Of a DNA stretch of 64,000 nt, positions 44,404-53,319 are shown one piece after another (the stretch's first letter is position 1; every line of letters starts with the position of its first letter). A program made the translations under genes and the position numbers. The notes under the pieces are model-generated. The model worked only from the letters and a program-made list of their open reading frames with translations. It searched no databases and was not told the origin of the DNA. The stretch comes from Calothrix sp. FI2-JRJ7 (GTDB taxonomy: Bacteria > Cyanobacteriota > Cyanobacteriia > Cyanobacteriales > Nostocaceae): NCBI GenBank assembly GCA_019359675.1, contig JAHHGX010000073.1:52822-116821 (forward strand), given 5' to 3'.

Positions 44404-44746
44404 TTGTCGTGTTTGATTTGAGGCTTGGGAGGAGAATATACTATATTAGCGAAATAATTTATTGAAGTGTGTTGTGCGTGGTATGAGTAATTGCCTATTT
44501 TTACCACAGAGACGCAGAGACGCAGAGAAAGAGTAAGTGAGATTTATGCATAGGTGCCACTCTATACAATCATTCTCAAGGCAGCACCCGTAACAATTAT
44601 TACTTTATTTTTAACTTAATTTAGATTTTAATAAATAAATTTAACAAACTCTCAAGTTGTTTTGAAGTGTACCATGTGACAATTGGTTCTGATCCCCAGT
44701 TACTCTCGTAGATAATTTATGAATAATTTATTTTAATTTGTAATAG
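44404..44746. other. Non-coding interval with dispersed ACCACAGAG repeat
   Basis: TTTACCACAGAGACGCAGAG then ACGCAGAGAAAGAG at ~44500-44535 belongs to the family also found at 7874, 22230 and 48727. Nothing else recognised; the region upstream of 44747 should hold a promoter. Confidence 0.55.
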
Positions 44747-45226
44747 GTGAAAAAAATGAAGTTTAAGTTTAGTGGAGTTATTCTAGTTTTAAGCACTATT
44801 GCAAATTTAGTACTATTACCTTACTCTTCTGGCGCCAGCTTCAATGGTAAACTAAACGTTCGCATTGACGGATTAAAAAGCCAGAAAGGACAAGTTTGTT
44901 TAACCGTGTTTTCTACTAGCAGAGGATTTCCCGATAACGGTAAGCGCGCGCTTTCTGCCCAATGTACCAAAATAGGAGGTACACCTCAAACAGTTACCTT
45001 TCCCAACTTAAAACCAGGTAACTATGCCATTGCAGTTATTCATGATACCAATGGCGATGGTGCCCTCAACCGAAATCTTATTGGCATTCCAACAGAAGGT
45101 TTTGGGTTTTCCAACAACCCAACAATCCGTACAGGCCCGCCAAAATTTGGTGAATCTGCTGTTTTAGTCGCAGGACCAAATACAAACATCCTAATTCAAC
45201 TGCAATATTTTTTAGGTAGCTTATAA
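44747..45226 (+). CDS. Secreted DUF2141 protein
   Basis: 159 residues. Signal peptide to about residue 30 (FSGVILVLSTIANLVLLPYSSGAS), then a DUF2141 beta-domain: LNVRIDGLKSQKGQVCLTVFSTSRGFP, NLKPGNYAIAVIHDTNGDGALNRNLIGIPTEGFGFSNN. Function unknown; extracytoplasmic. Monocistronic. Small hairpins follow, including GGTGGGCACTGCCCACC near 45402. Confidence 0.9.
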   Translation: MKKMKFKFSGVILVLSTIANLVLLPYSSGASFNGKLNVRIDGLKSQKGQVCLTVFSTSRGFPDNGKRALSAQCTKIGGTPQTVTFPNLKPGNYAIAVIHDTNGDGALNRNLIGIPTEGFGFSNNPTIRTGPPKFGESAVLVAGPNTNILIQLQYFLGSL

Positions 45227-45427
45227 CAGGGTAATTTTACCTCCTGGCATCAAGTAATCTAACAATATATAACTGTTGTGGGACAGGCATGGATACAAAT
45301 CTCACTGGTTGACCCCCAATCTTCCATGTCCTGGGACTTAGCAGGTTTTGACGCCAGCGCACCACGTTTCATCCAAATGCTAGCAATAGACTTATAATGT
45401 ACGGTGGGCACTGCCCACCAATACTTC

Positions 45428-45625
45428 TTACCTACTAATTGCAGTTCTCCGCCGCCGACCTGAATTCATTATCAATTTGTGCAACCTATTTAAAGTAGAT
45501 GAGACTGATTTATTCGTTATTTGTGCTTGCTTGCTGTTAGAAGCCTCTGAAGGTAAGCTACAAGCAGTTAGCGACATAACACATAGTAAACAAATCGCTA
45601 TAGATTTTGTAATTTTGGTAGGCAT
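45428..45625 (-). CDS. Small putative lipoprotein
   Basis: 65 residues from ATG 45625 (a longer in-frame start is less likely). Basic N-terminus, hydrophobic IAICLLCVMSL and lipobox LTAC (lipidated Cys ~21), then a short polar tail ending SGRRRRTAISR. Not recognised. Overlap with an ATG-less opposite frame makes coding only probable. Confidence 0.5.
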   Translation of the reverse strand: MPTKITKSIAICLLCVMSLTACSLPSEASNSKQAQITNKSVSSTLNRLHKLIMNSGRRRRTAISR

Positions 45626-45689
45626 AGGGTTGTTTGTTAGGTTGATGATTTCTATCAAACGGCACCTCATTTACAAATGAATTAACTAT

Positions 45690-45718
45690 CCGTTACATCC
45701 GTTCATAATCCGTTGCAA
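45690..45718. repeat. ATCCGTTAC-type short repeat
   Basis: TATCCGTTACATCCGTTCAT then AATCCGTTGCAAA, fourth locus of the family in this window. Confidence 0.7.
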
Positions 45719-45833
45719 ATTTTCTCTTACTTACACTGCACAGGCAAGATGCCTGTGCTATATTTTTGACATTTTTAAAAATCGAGGGCTAATATGGAGT
45801 AATTAACACGCTTTTTTAATTTATACAATTACA

Positions 45834-46841
45834 ATGCAAGTGGTTACAACAACGAAGCGAACAAGCCGTTTTATTGATTGGTGGGCTTGGGGCGCCTTCA
45901 CTAGTTTCATATTAATTTTTGTAACGTTAATTCTGTCACCGATGTGGCAACGAACGTTGTTAAATGAAAGTGTGACGGTTAATGATGAGCCTGCAAAACT
46001 TAAACCTATAGAATTAAAACCACATACGCTCGGCGCCTTGCGTGTTGATGCAGAAGCGCGAATAAATGCGAATGAGTGGGTAGCGTTTGAAATTCAACTG
46101 CTCGATAAAGCTGGAAAAGTAATTGCATCAGGTACTAAGGAAGGATGGAGTGAAACTGGTACTTGGTATGAAGAGGGAGAGTATGGAAGTTGGGCTGAAC
46201 AAGATACTCTTGGTGGGTTAGATGTACGTGCCAAGCAAGATGAGACATTGACGGTTGCACTCGCACTGCTTGATTATGGAACTACGGAAGGAAAAGATTT
46301 AAATCAACCTGTATCGTTTCAAGTTACTGTCAGTGACGGGATAATCGATACTGGATATTTATGGTTAGGAATGATTTTTTCTTGCCCGTTAGCGTTGGCA
46401 ACTATGTATACTGCTCGTAAAAGTGGCAAGCGTATGATTTTTGAGAAAATTCAGGATAGTGACCCCACTGGACGTGGAATATTGGGAGGAGAAAAACGTT
46501 TGGTGCGTCTTCGTGTCGAAGTCGAAGCTGACGAAACGGCGCCTCCACAATTTGAGGTTAGGCTAGTTATTAATGATGGCTATGGCGAACAAATATACTG
46601 CGAATCAACCGATGTTGAGGTTGAGCGTAAAACAAAAGATGGGCAGTTTATAAAAGCTGTTGCTAAACTAGACAAATTCTTTGTAATACCTGAACGCAAC
46701 TCTTACGGTTTTCACGTAGAAGTTTATCCTGATGCACCTGTCGATAGAACAAAACTAATAGTTCGCGATGGCGCCCGAACTCTCCTACCTACTGATGTAA
46801 TTTATTTGGAAAACAATAAGGACTTAGCTGTAAATAATTAA
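45834..46841 (+). CDS. Two-span membrane protein of the polyamine/DUF4178 module
   Basis: 335 residues: helix ~18-37, an extracytoplasmic beta-rich domain (~40-175), a second helix (~176-195, WLGMIFSCPLALATMYTA) and a cytoplasmic C-terminal domain (VRLRVEVEADETAPPQFEVRL...). No enzyme motif. It is followed by 46845, 47164 and 48792 in the same direction with gaps of only 3-82 bases, so an operon is likely. Family not named by me. Confidence 0.8.
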   Translation: MQVVTTTKRTSRFIDWWAWGAFTSFILIFVTLILSPMWQRTLLNESVTVNDEPAKLKPIELKPHTLGALRVDAEARINANEWVAFEIQLLDKAGKVIASGTKEGWSETGTWYEEGEYGSWAEQDTLGGLDVRAKQDETLTVALALLDYGTTEGKDLNQPVSFQVTVSDGIIDTGYLWLGMIFSCPLALATMYTARKSGKRMIFEKIQDSDPTGRGILGGEKRLVRLRVEVEADETAPPQFEVRLVINDGYGEQIYCESTDVEVERKTKDGQFIKAVAKLDKFFVIPERNSYGFHVEVYPDAPVDRTKLIVRDGARTLLPTDVIYLENNKDLAVNN

Positions 46842-46844
46842 ATT

Positions 46845-47081
46845 ATGATTACCAAAGTTTTATCTGTCGGAACCGTATTAATTGCTGCTTCAACAATATA
46901 TGCCAGCGTCACCGACTCTAGTGCGCTAGTTCTGCGTCAAGAACAGCAATCAAATTATTCGCCGCGCGAAGGAACAAATCCATCAGGACGATATAATTCA
47001 CAGGGTGTATGGATTTTTACATCCACAGAACGCACCAGTTACGAAAATTTTCAAGGTGGTGGACCCGGAAGCGGCAAGTAG
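46845..47081 (+). CDS. Small secreted protein
   Basis: 78 residues, 3 bases after the preceding gene. Signal peptide ~1-20 (VLSVGTVLIAASTIYASV), then a hydrophilic, Ser/Gly/Tyr-rich part ending GGGPGSGK. Unknown; conserved position within the polyamine-type cluster suggests a partner role. Confidence 0.7.
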   Translation: MITKVLSVGTVLIAASTIYASVTDSSALVLRQEQQSNYSPREGTNPSGRYNSQGVWIFTSTERTSYENFQGGGPGSGK

Positions 47082-47140
47082 GGGCGGGTTTATTCAGATT
47101 GTAAATTTTCTTGTAAGATACCTCTAAACCCGCCCTTACA
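47079..47140. repeat. GGGGCGGGTTT inverted repeat
   Basis: TAGGGGCGGGTTTATT and CTAAACCCGCCCTTACAAG form an imperfect inverted repeat, a dispersed family in cyanobacteria. It lies between the small protein and the next gene and overlaps any upstream start of the latter. Confidence 0.6.
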
Positions 47141-47163
47141 AGATATTGGATTATTACAAATAT

Positions 47164-48723
47164 ATGGGCGCCGAAACAGAAGAAAGTATCTTTATAAACA
47201 AGCCACAGCGAAGAATATTGTTATTAGCAGCCGCAGTATCATCCGGCACAGGATTAGCTGTTGAGTTGTTACTAGGCAATTTAGCAAGTTATTTAATGGG
47301 CAACCAAGCGCTAGCATATGGTATTGCTATTGGTGGATTCTTGGCGGCAATGGGTATCGGTTCATACATGAGCAGATTTATCGCACCCAAAGAACAAGGA
47401 CGTGCGTTACAGCGTGAAATGCTAACTGCGTTTATTAAAATTGAACTTGTTATAGCACCTCTAACTGCTTTATTACCAATGGCATTATTCGCGCTGTTCG
47501 TTGCCGATAGCGCTGTAATTTGGCAAGCTTTATTCGTCGTCACTATATTACTGGGAATTTTAGCAGGCTTAGAAGTACCAATCCTCGCGCGCTTGCTTGA
47601 AATAGTAGACGGTGTACGCGATGCTATTTCTGGAGTACTGGCACTTGATTATTTGGGTGGTTTGTTGGGGTCGCTAGCATTCCCCCTACTTTTATTACCC
47701 TTTTTGAGCATGTTTCCGACTGCGTTTGTGTTAGGCGCCTTTCCTGCTTTAATGGTATTTGCTATTGGACAGTGTTTTCCATCAATGCGTCGTTGGGGAT
47801 ATGCAGGATTGATATTGGGTATAGTCTTACTTATATCGGCGCCAGCATCTATTCCATTAGGCAACAAGCTCGAAAATAATTTATATAATGGGCCAATCAT
47901 TAAGCGAGTGCAATCAACTTACCAACGTATTGTTTTAACACGTCAAGGTAAAGACCTGCGTTTATTTCTCGATGGTGACTTACAATTTTCCACCGTCGAT
48001 GAGTACCGCTATCACGAAGCATTAGTTCACCCAGCTATGAGCGCTGTCCCAGAGCGTAAAAAAGTACTTGTATTAGGCGCCGGTGATGGAATGGCAGTGC
48101 GAGAAGTATTGAAATGGCAGGATGTAGAGCGTGTTGTTCTAATTGAACTTGACCCAACAATAGTCAAATTAGCTACTCGTTACCCGCAACTAGCTAAATT
48201 AAACGCTAACTCACTCAAAGACCCGCGCGTTCAAGTTATAAACGCTGATGCATTTGTACAGGCACCTAAATTAACCGATATATTCGATGTTATTATCGCC
48301 GATTTTCCTGACCCAGACCATGATAGTTTAGCTAAACTTTATTCAGATGGATTTTATCGGCGGTTAATAGGGCGCCTTGCAGAAAATGGTGTTCTTGTCA
48401 CCCAAGCATCAAGCTCATTCTTTACACCAAAAGTCATAAGCTGCATAACTGCCACAATAGCTCATACAGGACTTACCGTACATCCCTATGTTGCTGATGT
48501 ACCCTCGTTTGGTCCTTGGGGTTTTGTTCTCGCATCACGAAATAATATAGATACAACAAAACTAAAGCTTGAAATTCCAACCCGATATCTCACCACCCCC
48601 TTATTACAACATATATTTGAATTACCCAAAGATATTGAGTTTGGCAACACAGAAATCAATCGTCTTACTCATCCCGTCATTGTTCGTTACCAAATGCAAC
48701 AAATAAGGATGTTGGGTACATAA
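47164..48723 (+). CDS. Membrane-fused spermidine synthase-like protein
   Basis: 519 residues from ATG 47164; a TTG at 47146 lies inside a repeat and is less likely. N-terminal half: seven hydrophobic segments (~15-235). C-terminal half: spermidine-synthase fold with YQRIVLTRQGKDLRLFLDGDLQFS, YHEALVHPAMSAVPERKKVLVLGAGDGMAVREVLK (SAM/dcSAM site) and DVIIADFPDPDHDSLAKLYSDGFYR (catalytic Asp). It may transfer an aminopropyl group at the membrane. No speD is adjacent. Follows 45834/46845 and precedes DUF4178. Confidence 0.88.
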   Translation: MGAETEESIFINKPQRRILLLAAAVSSGTGLAVELLLGNLASYLMGNQALAYGIAIGGFLAAMGIGSYMSRFIAPKEQGRALQREMLTAFIKIELVIAPLTALLPMALFALFVADSAVIWQALFVVTILLGILAGLEVPILARLLEIVDGVRDAISGVLALDYLGGLLGSLAFPLLLLPFLSMFPTAFVLGAFPALMVFAIGQCFPSMRRWGYAGLILGIVLLISAPASIPLGNKLENNLYNGPIIKRVQSTYQRIVLTRQGKDLRLFLDGDLQFSTVDEYRYHEALVHPAMSAVPERKKVLVLGAGDGMAVREVLKWQDVERVVLIELDPTIVKLATRYPQLAKLNANSLKDPRVQVINADAFVQAPKLTDIFDVIIADFPDPDHDSLAKLYSDGFYRRLIGRLAENGVLVTQASSSFFTPKVISCITATIAHTGLTVHPYVADVPSFGPWGFVLASRNNIDTTKLKLEIPTRYLTTPLLQHIFELPKDIEFGNTEINRLTHPVIVRYQMQQIRMLGT

Positions 48724-48726
48724 TGC

Positions 48727-48765
48727 CACTCTTCCTCTGTGCCCTCTGCGCCTCTATGGTAAACA
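48727..48765. repeat. ACCACAGAG-type repeat in 5' region of DUF4178 gene
   Basis: Complement copy: CTCTTCCTCTGTGCCCTCTG and CGCCTCTATGGTAAA. It lies just after the previous stop and before the true start of the DUF4178 gene; any upstream in-frame start would encode this repeat. Confidence 0.65.
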
Positions 48766-48791
48766 TTTTTACACATCAGGATTTTAAAACA

Positions 48792-49382
48792 ATGTTATAT
48801 ATTACCCTAGCCATCATCGCAGTCACAGCCATAATAATCTACACACAGCGCAAACAAATACAAAACTTATTAAAACCAACCACATCTAATAAAAAACTGG
48901 CACCAGTAAATACCACTATATTTGATTTAAAAATAGGCGATATAGTCCAGCACATGGGTATTGATTGGGTGGTTGAAGGTAGACTGACTTATCAAGAAGG
49001 CGCCTATTACTGGTACGAATATTTACTACAAGACAAAGATAAAATAGTCTGGTTATCTGTCGAAGAAGATGACCGTGTTGAAGTCGCACTACTAGAACCA
49101 ACAAACCAACTTGATGTAAGTAAAGACCCACCACCAGAATTAACCTTTGCTGGAGAAATATATACACGTGTAGATTATGGTAAAGCCAGAATGACACGTA
49201 CTGGCTTAACCATGAAACGGAAAGCAGAAAAATGTGGATATTTTGACTATGAAAGCGCGGATGGAAAAGTTTTATCTATCGAAGTTTGGGATGGAGATAT
49301 TGAAGTTTCCGTAGGAGAAAAAATCAGTCCTCGGTCGCTAACAATATTACCTGGTGATGGTAAAACTGTGTACCGTGATTAA
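48792..49382 (+). CDS. DUF4178 protein
   Basis: 196 residues from ATG 48792; a longer frame from 48723 would be built from a dispersed repeat, so it is rejected. N-terminal membrane helix (YITLAIIAVTAIIIYTQ), then a DUF4178 domain: LKIGDIVQHMGIDWVVEGRLTYQEGAYYWYEYLLQDKDKIVWLSVEEDD. Members (YjfK-like) co-occur with polyamine-synthase-like and PspA-linked genes, matching the neighbours here. Cytoplasmic domain anchored to the membrane. Confidence 0.87.
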   Translation: MLYITLAIIAVTAIIIYTQRKQIQNLLKPTTSNKKLAPVNTTIFDLKIGDIVQHMGIDWVVEGRLTYQEGAYYWYEYLLQDKDKIVWLSVEEDDRVEVALLEPTNQLDVSKDPPPELTFAGEIYTRVDYGKARMTRTGLTMKRKAEKCGYFDYESADGKVLSIEVWDGDIEVSVGEKISPRSLTILPGDGKTVYRD

Positions 49383-49384
49383 GC

Positions 49385-50542
49385 CTATAATTCAACTGCT
49401 CGACAAACCTGCAAAACTTGCAACCATCTTTGTTGATGAATTTTGCTGTATCGTTTCCGCGATGGCTTACGTTCGTCAGCTTTTTTCTGGATATCAGAAA
49501 CATTAATCACACGATTAACACCTAAATTATTAGGCGATTTAAATTTTTTCTTAAGATACTGATACCAGTAGTCATGCTCTAGACCCATCCAAGACATTAT
49601 TGGCTTAACTGCAATTTTCAAAAGCAATTTAATCAAAAATTGATATTTAAATAAGCTAATAATTTGAGTATAGTCTAATTTTATACTTTTATATACTAAG
49701 ACTAAAGTACTCCAATAATCTCCGCAAGACTGGCTGGCTGCTGATAAATAAAAGCAAAAATTACTGGCAGACAAATCGTAGATGTAAGTAGGAATTTCTG
49801 GATGCCTTTGTTGGAAATCTGCCATCAACAGATTGTAAGACCTTTCCATTGACCGATAGTTACAAGACATACTTCCTCTTACCCGACGGTAACCAATCAA
49901 AAATTCTTGTACTACCCGAAACTTGTAATGTTCGGCAATACGCAAACAAATATCCCAATCTTCACAACCTTGAGCATTATGTGCTTTAAGTTTACAGTTG
50001 TAACCACCAACTTTTTCAAAACAAGATCGGCGTATCAGAGGTACACTAGCACAGCCTATAAAGTTGGTGTACACCAGAAGTGGGTAAACAGTTCCCTCTG
50101 CGCTATAAAAGTCCCTATGATATTCAGTATCAGGTATTTCATAGATTATATCATCCTCGTCAATGTTGACCGACCAGGCATAAACTAGTCCTACAGATGG
50201 GTCAGCTTCTAGTAAGCATTGCACTTGTTTTTCTAGTTTTTGGGGATACCAAATATCATCGGCATCAATCGGTGCGATATACTCACCACTAGACTTTTCA
50301 ATTGCTAAATTACGAGCTGCTGCTACCCCTCTATTTGACTGTTGCAAGAGTTTGACACGACTGTCTTTCTGAACAAAAGATTTTAAAATATCGGCAGTTC
50401 CATCAAGCGATCCGTCATCAACAACTAAAACTTCAATATTTGTGTACGTTTGACTCAGGATAGAATCCAATGTGCGTTTAATAAAAGTCTCAGCATTGTA
50501 AGCCGGTATGATAACAGAAACTAAGGGAGATTCTTTTGCCAT
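49385..50542 (-). CDS. Family 2 glycosyltransferase
   Basis: 385 residues. GT-A fold: VSVIIPAYNAETFIKRTLDSILSQTY, DDGSLDGT, the DxD-type PIDADDIWYPQKLEKQ, and HNAQGCEDWDICLRIAEHY (acceptor-side ED motif). Adds a sugar to an envelope or exopolysaccharide acceptor; specificity unknown. Monocistronic, converging with the DUF4178 gene with only 2 bases between stops. Confidence 0.92.
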   Translation of the reverse strand: MAKESPLVSVIIPAYNAETFIKRTLDSILSQTYTNIEVLVVDDGSLDGTADILKSFVQKDSRVKLLQQSNRGVAAARNLAIEKSSGEYIAPIDADDIWYPQKLEKQVQCLLEADPSVGLVYAWSVNIDEDDIIYEIPDTEYHRDFYSAEGTVYPLLVYTNFIGCASVPLIRRSCFEKVGGYNCKLKAHNAQGCEDWDICLRIAEHYKFRVVQEFLIGYRRVRGSMSCNYRSMERSYNLLMADFQQRHPEIPTYIYDLSASNFCFYLSAASQSCGDYWSTLVLVYKSIKLDYTQIISLFKYQFLIKLLLKIAVKPIMSWMGLEHDYWYQYLKKKFKSPNNLGVNRVINVSDIQKKADERKPSRKRYSKIHQQRWLQVLQVCRAVEL

Positions 50543-50574
50543 AGGACTAACCTTTTAATTATGTCTAAAATAAT

Positions 50575-50602
50575 AAGCTCGGTTAAGAGTAAAACCGAGC
50601 TT
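50575..50602 (-). terminator. Terminator after pdhC
   Basis: AAGCTCGGTT / AACCGAGCTT stem with an 8-base loop. It lies 34 bases after the pdhC stop in the minus direction. A T-run is short, so it may be partly a processing hairpin. Confidence 0.6.
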
Positions 50603-50635
50603 AATAAATTAAAACTAGTGCTATCTTAAGTAATA

Positions 50636-51943
50636 TTACATAGTCAACGATTGTGTGTTGGTTTCGATGCACGATGCCAAGTCTTTCAGAAAGGCCGCCG
50701 CATGGGCACCGTATATAATACGGTGGTCACAGGTAATATTGACTTGCATTTGCTGCTTCACTCCAAACATTCCGTCAGGTGTTGCAACTACTTGAGGACG
50801 CGAGGCGCCGATTGCTAGTATAGAACCAGTTCCAGGTGGTAAGATAGCGTCGAATGTATCGACACCAAACATTCCTAAATTAGAAATAGTAAAGGTACCT
50901 GTACTATACTCATCGGGTTGAAGTTGTTTCGCACGCGCACGGTCTACCAACGACTTCCAGTTACGTGATAGCGAATATATATCTATTTGGTCGGCGTTTT
51001 GCAAGACTGGTGTAATTAACCCACCATCGTCCATTGCAACCGCAACAGCTATATTAATGCCAGAGTGATGCACAATTCCTGAGTCAGAATAACTAGCATT
51101 TAATAAAGGATGTTTTTGTAGTGTTACCGCTACAGCTTTCGCTAGCAGCGCGCTCATTGTCACACCTTTAGATTTAAGCTGTTTATAGAGTTTGTCGAGA
51201 GCGTCGGTGGTGATAGTGTAGCCTACACGGAAAACTGGAACTGCCAAACTCGCAACCATACTCCTATTAACAGCGTTTTGTAACGTGTTAAATGGTGTTG
51301 TTGTTCCTGGCACTGCTGAAACAGGTGCTGGTGCTGGTGCTGGAGTTGGTTTCGCAACTGGTGCTGGTGTGTAAACTGGCACTTCAACAGGAGCAACAGG
51401 AGCAACCACAGGAACTGCGGTTGGAACTTTGCCTGCAAGAGCTTCTATATCGGCAGCAATAATACGACCAAAAGGACCACTACCAGTAGTAATTTTATCT
51501 AACTCGACTTTTAGCTCTTTGGCTAATTTCTTAGCGCGTGGTGACGCTACAACCCTACCTTCGCGATGGTTTGAGCCGTTAGAGTTTGCTGTTGTGGTTT
51601 GTACAGTTGCGGTTGCGCTGGCGCCGTTTGTTACAGCAACTGCTTGTACAACAGGTTGTGCGCTTGATTTTGCTTGTGCTGCCGCAGTGGCAATTTCCGC
51701 TTCGGTTTCGACAATAAAAGCAATCGCTTCCCCAACAGGCGCCGAATCACCAGCTTGAACTATGATATGGGCTAGGTATCCTTCATAAAAGGATTCCACA
51801 TCCATATCAGCTTTATCAGACTCGACAACCACCACAGTTTCGCCTTTTTCCACTTTGTCACCGGGTGATTTTGCCCAAGAGACAATTTTGCCTTCGGTCA
51901 TGGTGGAACTAAGTGCGGGCATGAATACTTCGTAAATGCTCAT
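50636..51943 (-). CDS. pdhC: Pyruvate dehydrogenase E2 (dihydrolipoamide acetyltransferase)
   Basis: 435 residues: lipoyl domain (~1-78) with the lipoylation Lys in ESDKADMDV, an Ala/Pro/Val-rich linker, E3-binding domain (~130-170, RVVASPRAKKLAKELKVEL) and the catalytic domain with the CDHRIIYGAHAAAFL active-site motif. Another Pro/Ala linker (~180-212) joins the domains. Acetyl transfer to CoA in the cytoplasmic PDH complex. Single gene, as usual in cyanobacteria where E1 and E3 lie elsewhere. Confidence 0.95.
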   Translation of the reverse strand: MSIYEVFMPALSSTMTEGKIVSWAKSPGDKVEKGETVVVVESDKADMDVESFYEGYLAHIIVQAGDSAPVGEAIAFIVETEAEIATAAAQAKSSAQPVVQAVAVTNGASATATVQTTTANSNGSNHREGRVVASPRAKKLAKELKVELDKITTGSGPFGRIIAADIEALAGKVPTAVPVVAPVAPVEVPVYTPAPVAKPTPAPAPAPVSAVPGTTTPFNTLQNAVNRSMVASLAVPVFRVGYTITTDALDKLYKQLKSKGVTMSALLAKAVAVTLQKHPLLNASYSDSGIVHHSGINIAVAVAMDDGGLITPVLQNADQIDIYSLSRNWKSLVDRARAKQLQPDEYSTGTFTISNLGMFGVDTFDAILPPGTGSILAIGASRPQVVATPDGMFGVKQQMQVNITCDHRIIYGAHAAAFLKDLASCIETNTQSLTM

Positions 51944-52188
51944 CTTGTGTGGTTAGGTTAATCGATAAATTATAAATTGTGCCAAATCGAATTGTAGCTT
52001 GCTTCTTCGCACGAGGAACCATCTTAATAATGTTTATGTCTATAAATTTTGTATAAGGCTTTTTTCCTGACCTCTCCCCCCAAAGTGTGATTTATATATA
52101 AAAGTTATAAAACGACCGGAGGAAATGCTGTATATAGACTTAAAATGCAAAGTTGATAACTAAACCTTCTCACACACACGTTTTTGTT

Positions 52189-52680
52189 ATGTCGGCAAAG
52201 TCAAAGATAGTTTTTATTCTGATACTCAGTATCTTTGCCACAATCAGCGCTAGCGTTGTTTTTAACAATTCTAATTCATCCTCACTGATTTACACCAATC
52301 AGAACGCACAAGCGCAACAACCCCCTGTGGCAATAGAAGCTGACATTGCAGCTAATCCGGAACGCGCGAAATATAAAACAATACCTTTAGAAAGTATCAA
52401 ATCCGCGCTCCAAGGTTCAGACCCAGCATCATTAGCAATGGAAGCATTTGATACAAATGGTATTGAGCATAAACCCCGAAAAGTCGAGGTCGCTTACCCA
52501 CAACCCAATCAAGCTTTAGTAACAATTACTCAAAACGACCTAGTTAAAAACTCTCGCGATGCAGTTCGCTACCGTGTCGAACTCAGCAGTTTTGGACGCA
52601 CAATACTCGCTACCTCTCCTCCTATGTGGCAAATAGTCTGGGTGGGAAAACGAAATAGCAACGAAGAAAGTCGGGAGTAG
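52189..52680 (+). CDS. Small exported protein of unknown function
   Basis: 163 residues from ATG 52189 (a start 36 bases earlier is possible). Signal peptide ~1-24 (IVFILILSIFATISASVVF), then a soluble domain: LESIKSALQGSDPASLAMEAF and YRVELSSFGRTILATSPPMWQIVWVGK. No known family recognised. It points toward a hairpin-rich repeat region that ends before the YlqD-like gene. Confidence 0.7.
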   Translation: MSAKSKIVFILILSIFATISASVVFNNSNSSSLIYTNQNAQAQQPPVAIEADIAANPERAKYKTIPLESIKSALQGSDPASLAMEAFDTNGIEHKPRKVEVAYPQPNQALVTITQNDLVKNSRDAVRYRVELSSFGRTILATSPPMWQIVWVGKRNSNEESRE

Positions 52681-52682
52681 GG

Positions 52683-52825
52683 TGTGTGACGCTACGATAA
52701 TTCTCACTCTTAAACGAGGATTTGGTGGCGTCACGCACCAGTAAAATAGCACCGATAAAATAAATGGTGCGTGAAAGCACTTAAATCTTGCGTTACATTG
52801 ATTGACTGCAATAGCTTTCACGCAC
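52683..52825. repeat. Two GTGCGTGACGC-type hairpins
   Basis: GTGTGACGC...GCGTCACGCACC (52683-52741) and GGTGCGTGAAAGC...GCTTTCACGCACC (~52767-52825) are adjacent imperfect hairpins. A third of this family lies at 62962-63021. They look like MITE/REP-type elements and probably terminate both convergent genes. Confidence 0.75.
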
Positions 52826-52830
52826 CCTAC

Positions 52831-53277
52831 TTAGATGTCTCCGCGAATTTCTTCGACGACTCCATCACGGATGACTACTTCGACTTGTAACTTACTAATT
52901 AAGTTATCTCCTGGTTCAACGCGGAAGAAACCCTCCATTTGGAATTGATTTACTTCTTGGTCGAGTTCTAATAACTGAACCTGTTGGAGATTTTGCAAGC
53001 TTTGGTTCTTTTGTTCTAGAAGTTCACTTTTCTTCTCGTTGACCTGCGCTTGGATATTATCTATTTGCTGTAAGGTTTGTGGTCCAGGTGGTTGCAAACC
53101 TTGTTTTTGAATTTCTGCTATTGCCCGCTGTCCTTGAACATCGAGTTGTTGTAGCTGTTGGTCAATTTGAATTATTTGACCCTGAAGTTGCTGCTGTACT
53201 TCTTCTTTCCAAAGCGTAGTAACAATCGCTTTGACGTTGACAGCACGCTTTAATAGTAGTTGCTTGGAGACATCCAT
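52831..53277 (-). CDS. YlqD-like coiled-coil protein
   Basis: 148 residues. Long Gln-rich coiled coil (~25-115, QQQLQGQIIQIDQQLQQLDVQ and LQQIDNIQAQVNEKKSELLEQ) between small beta parts at both ends, RVEPGDNLISKLQVEVVIRDGVVEEIRGDI closing. This matches the YlqD family; role unknown. Confidence 0.82.
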   Translation of the reverse strand: MDVSKQLLLKRAVNVKAIVTTLWKEEVQQQLQGQIIQIDQQLQQLDVQGQRAIAEIQKQGLQPPGPQTLQQIDNIQAQVNEKKSELLEQKNQSLQNLQQVQLLELDQEVNQFQMEGFFRVEPGDNLISKLQVEVVIRDGVVEEIRGDI

Positions 53278-53319
53278 AAAGTTTTCACGTTCACTCGTTA
53301 GTTAACAGTTGTGGAGGTG

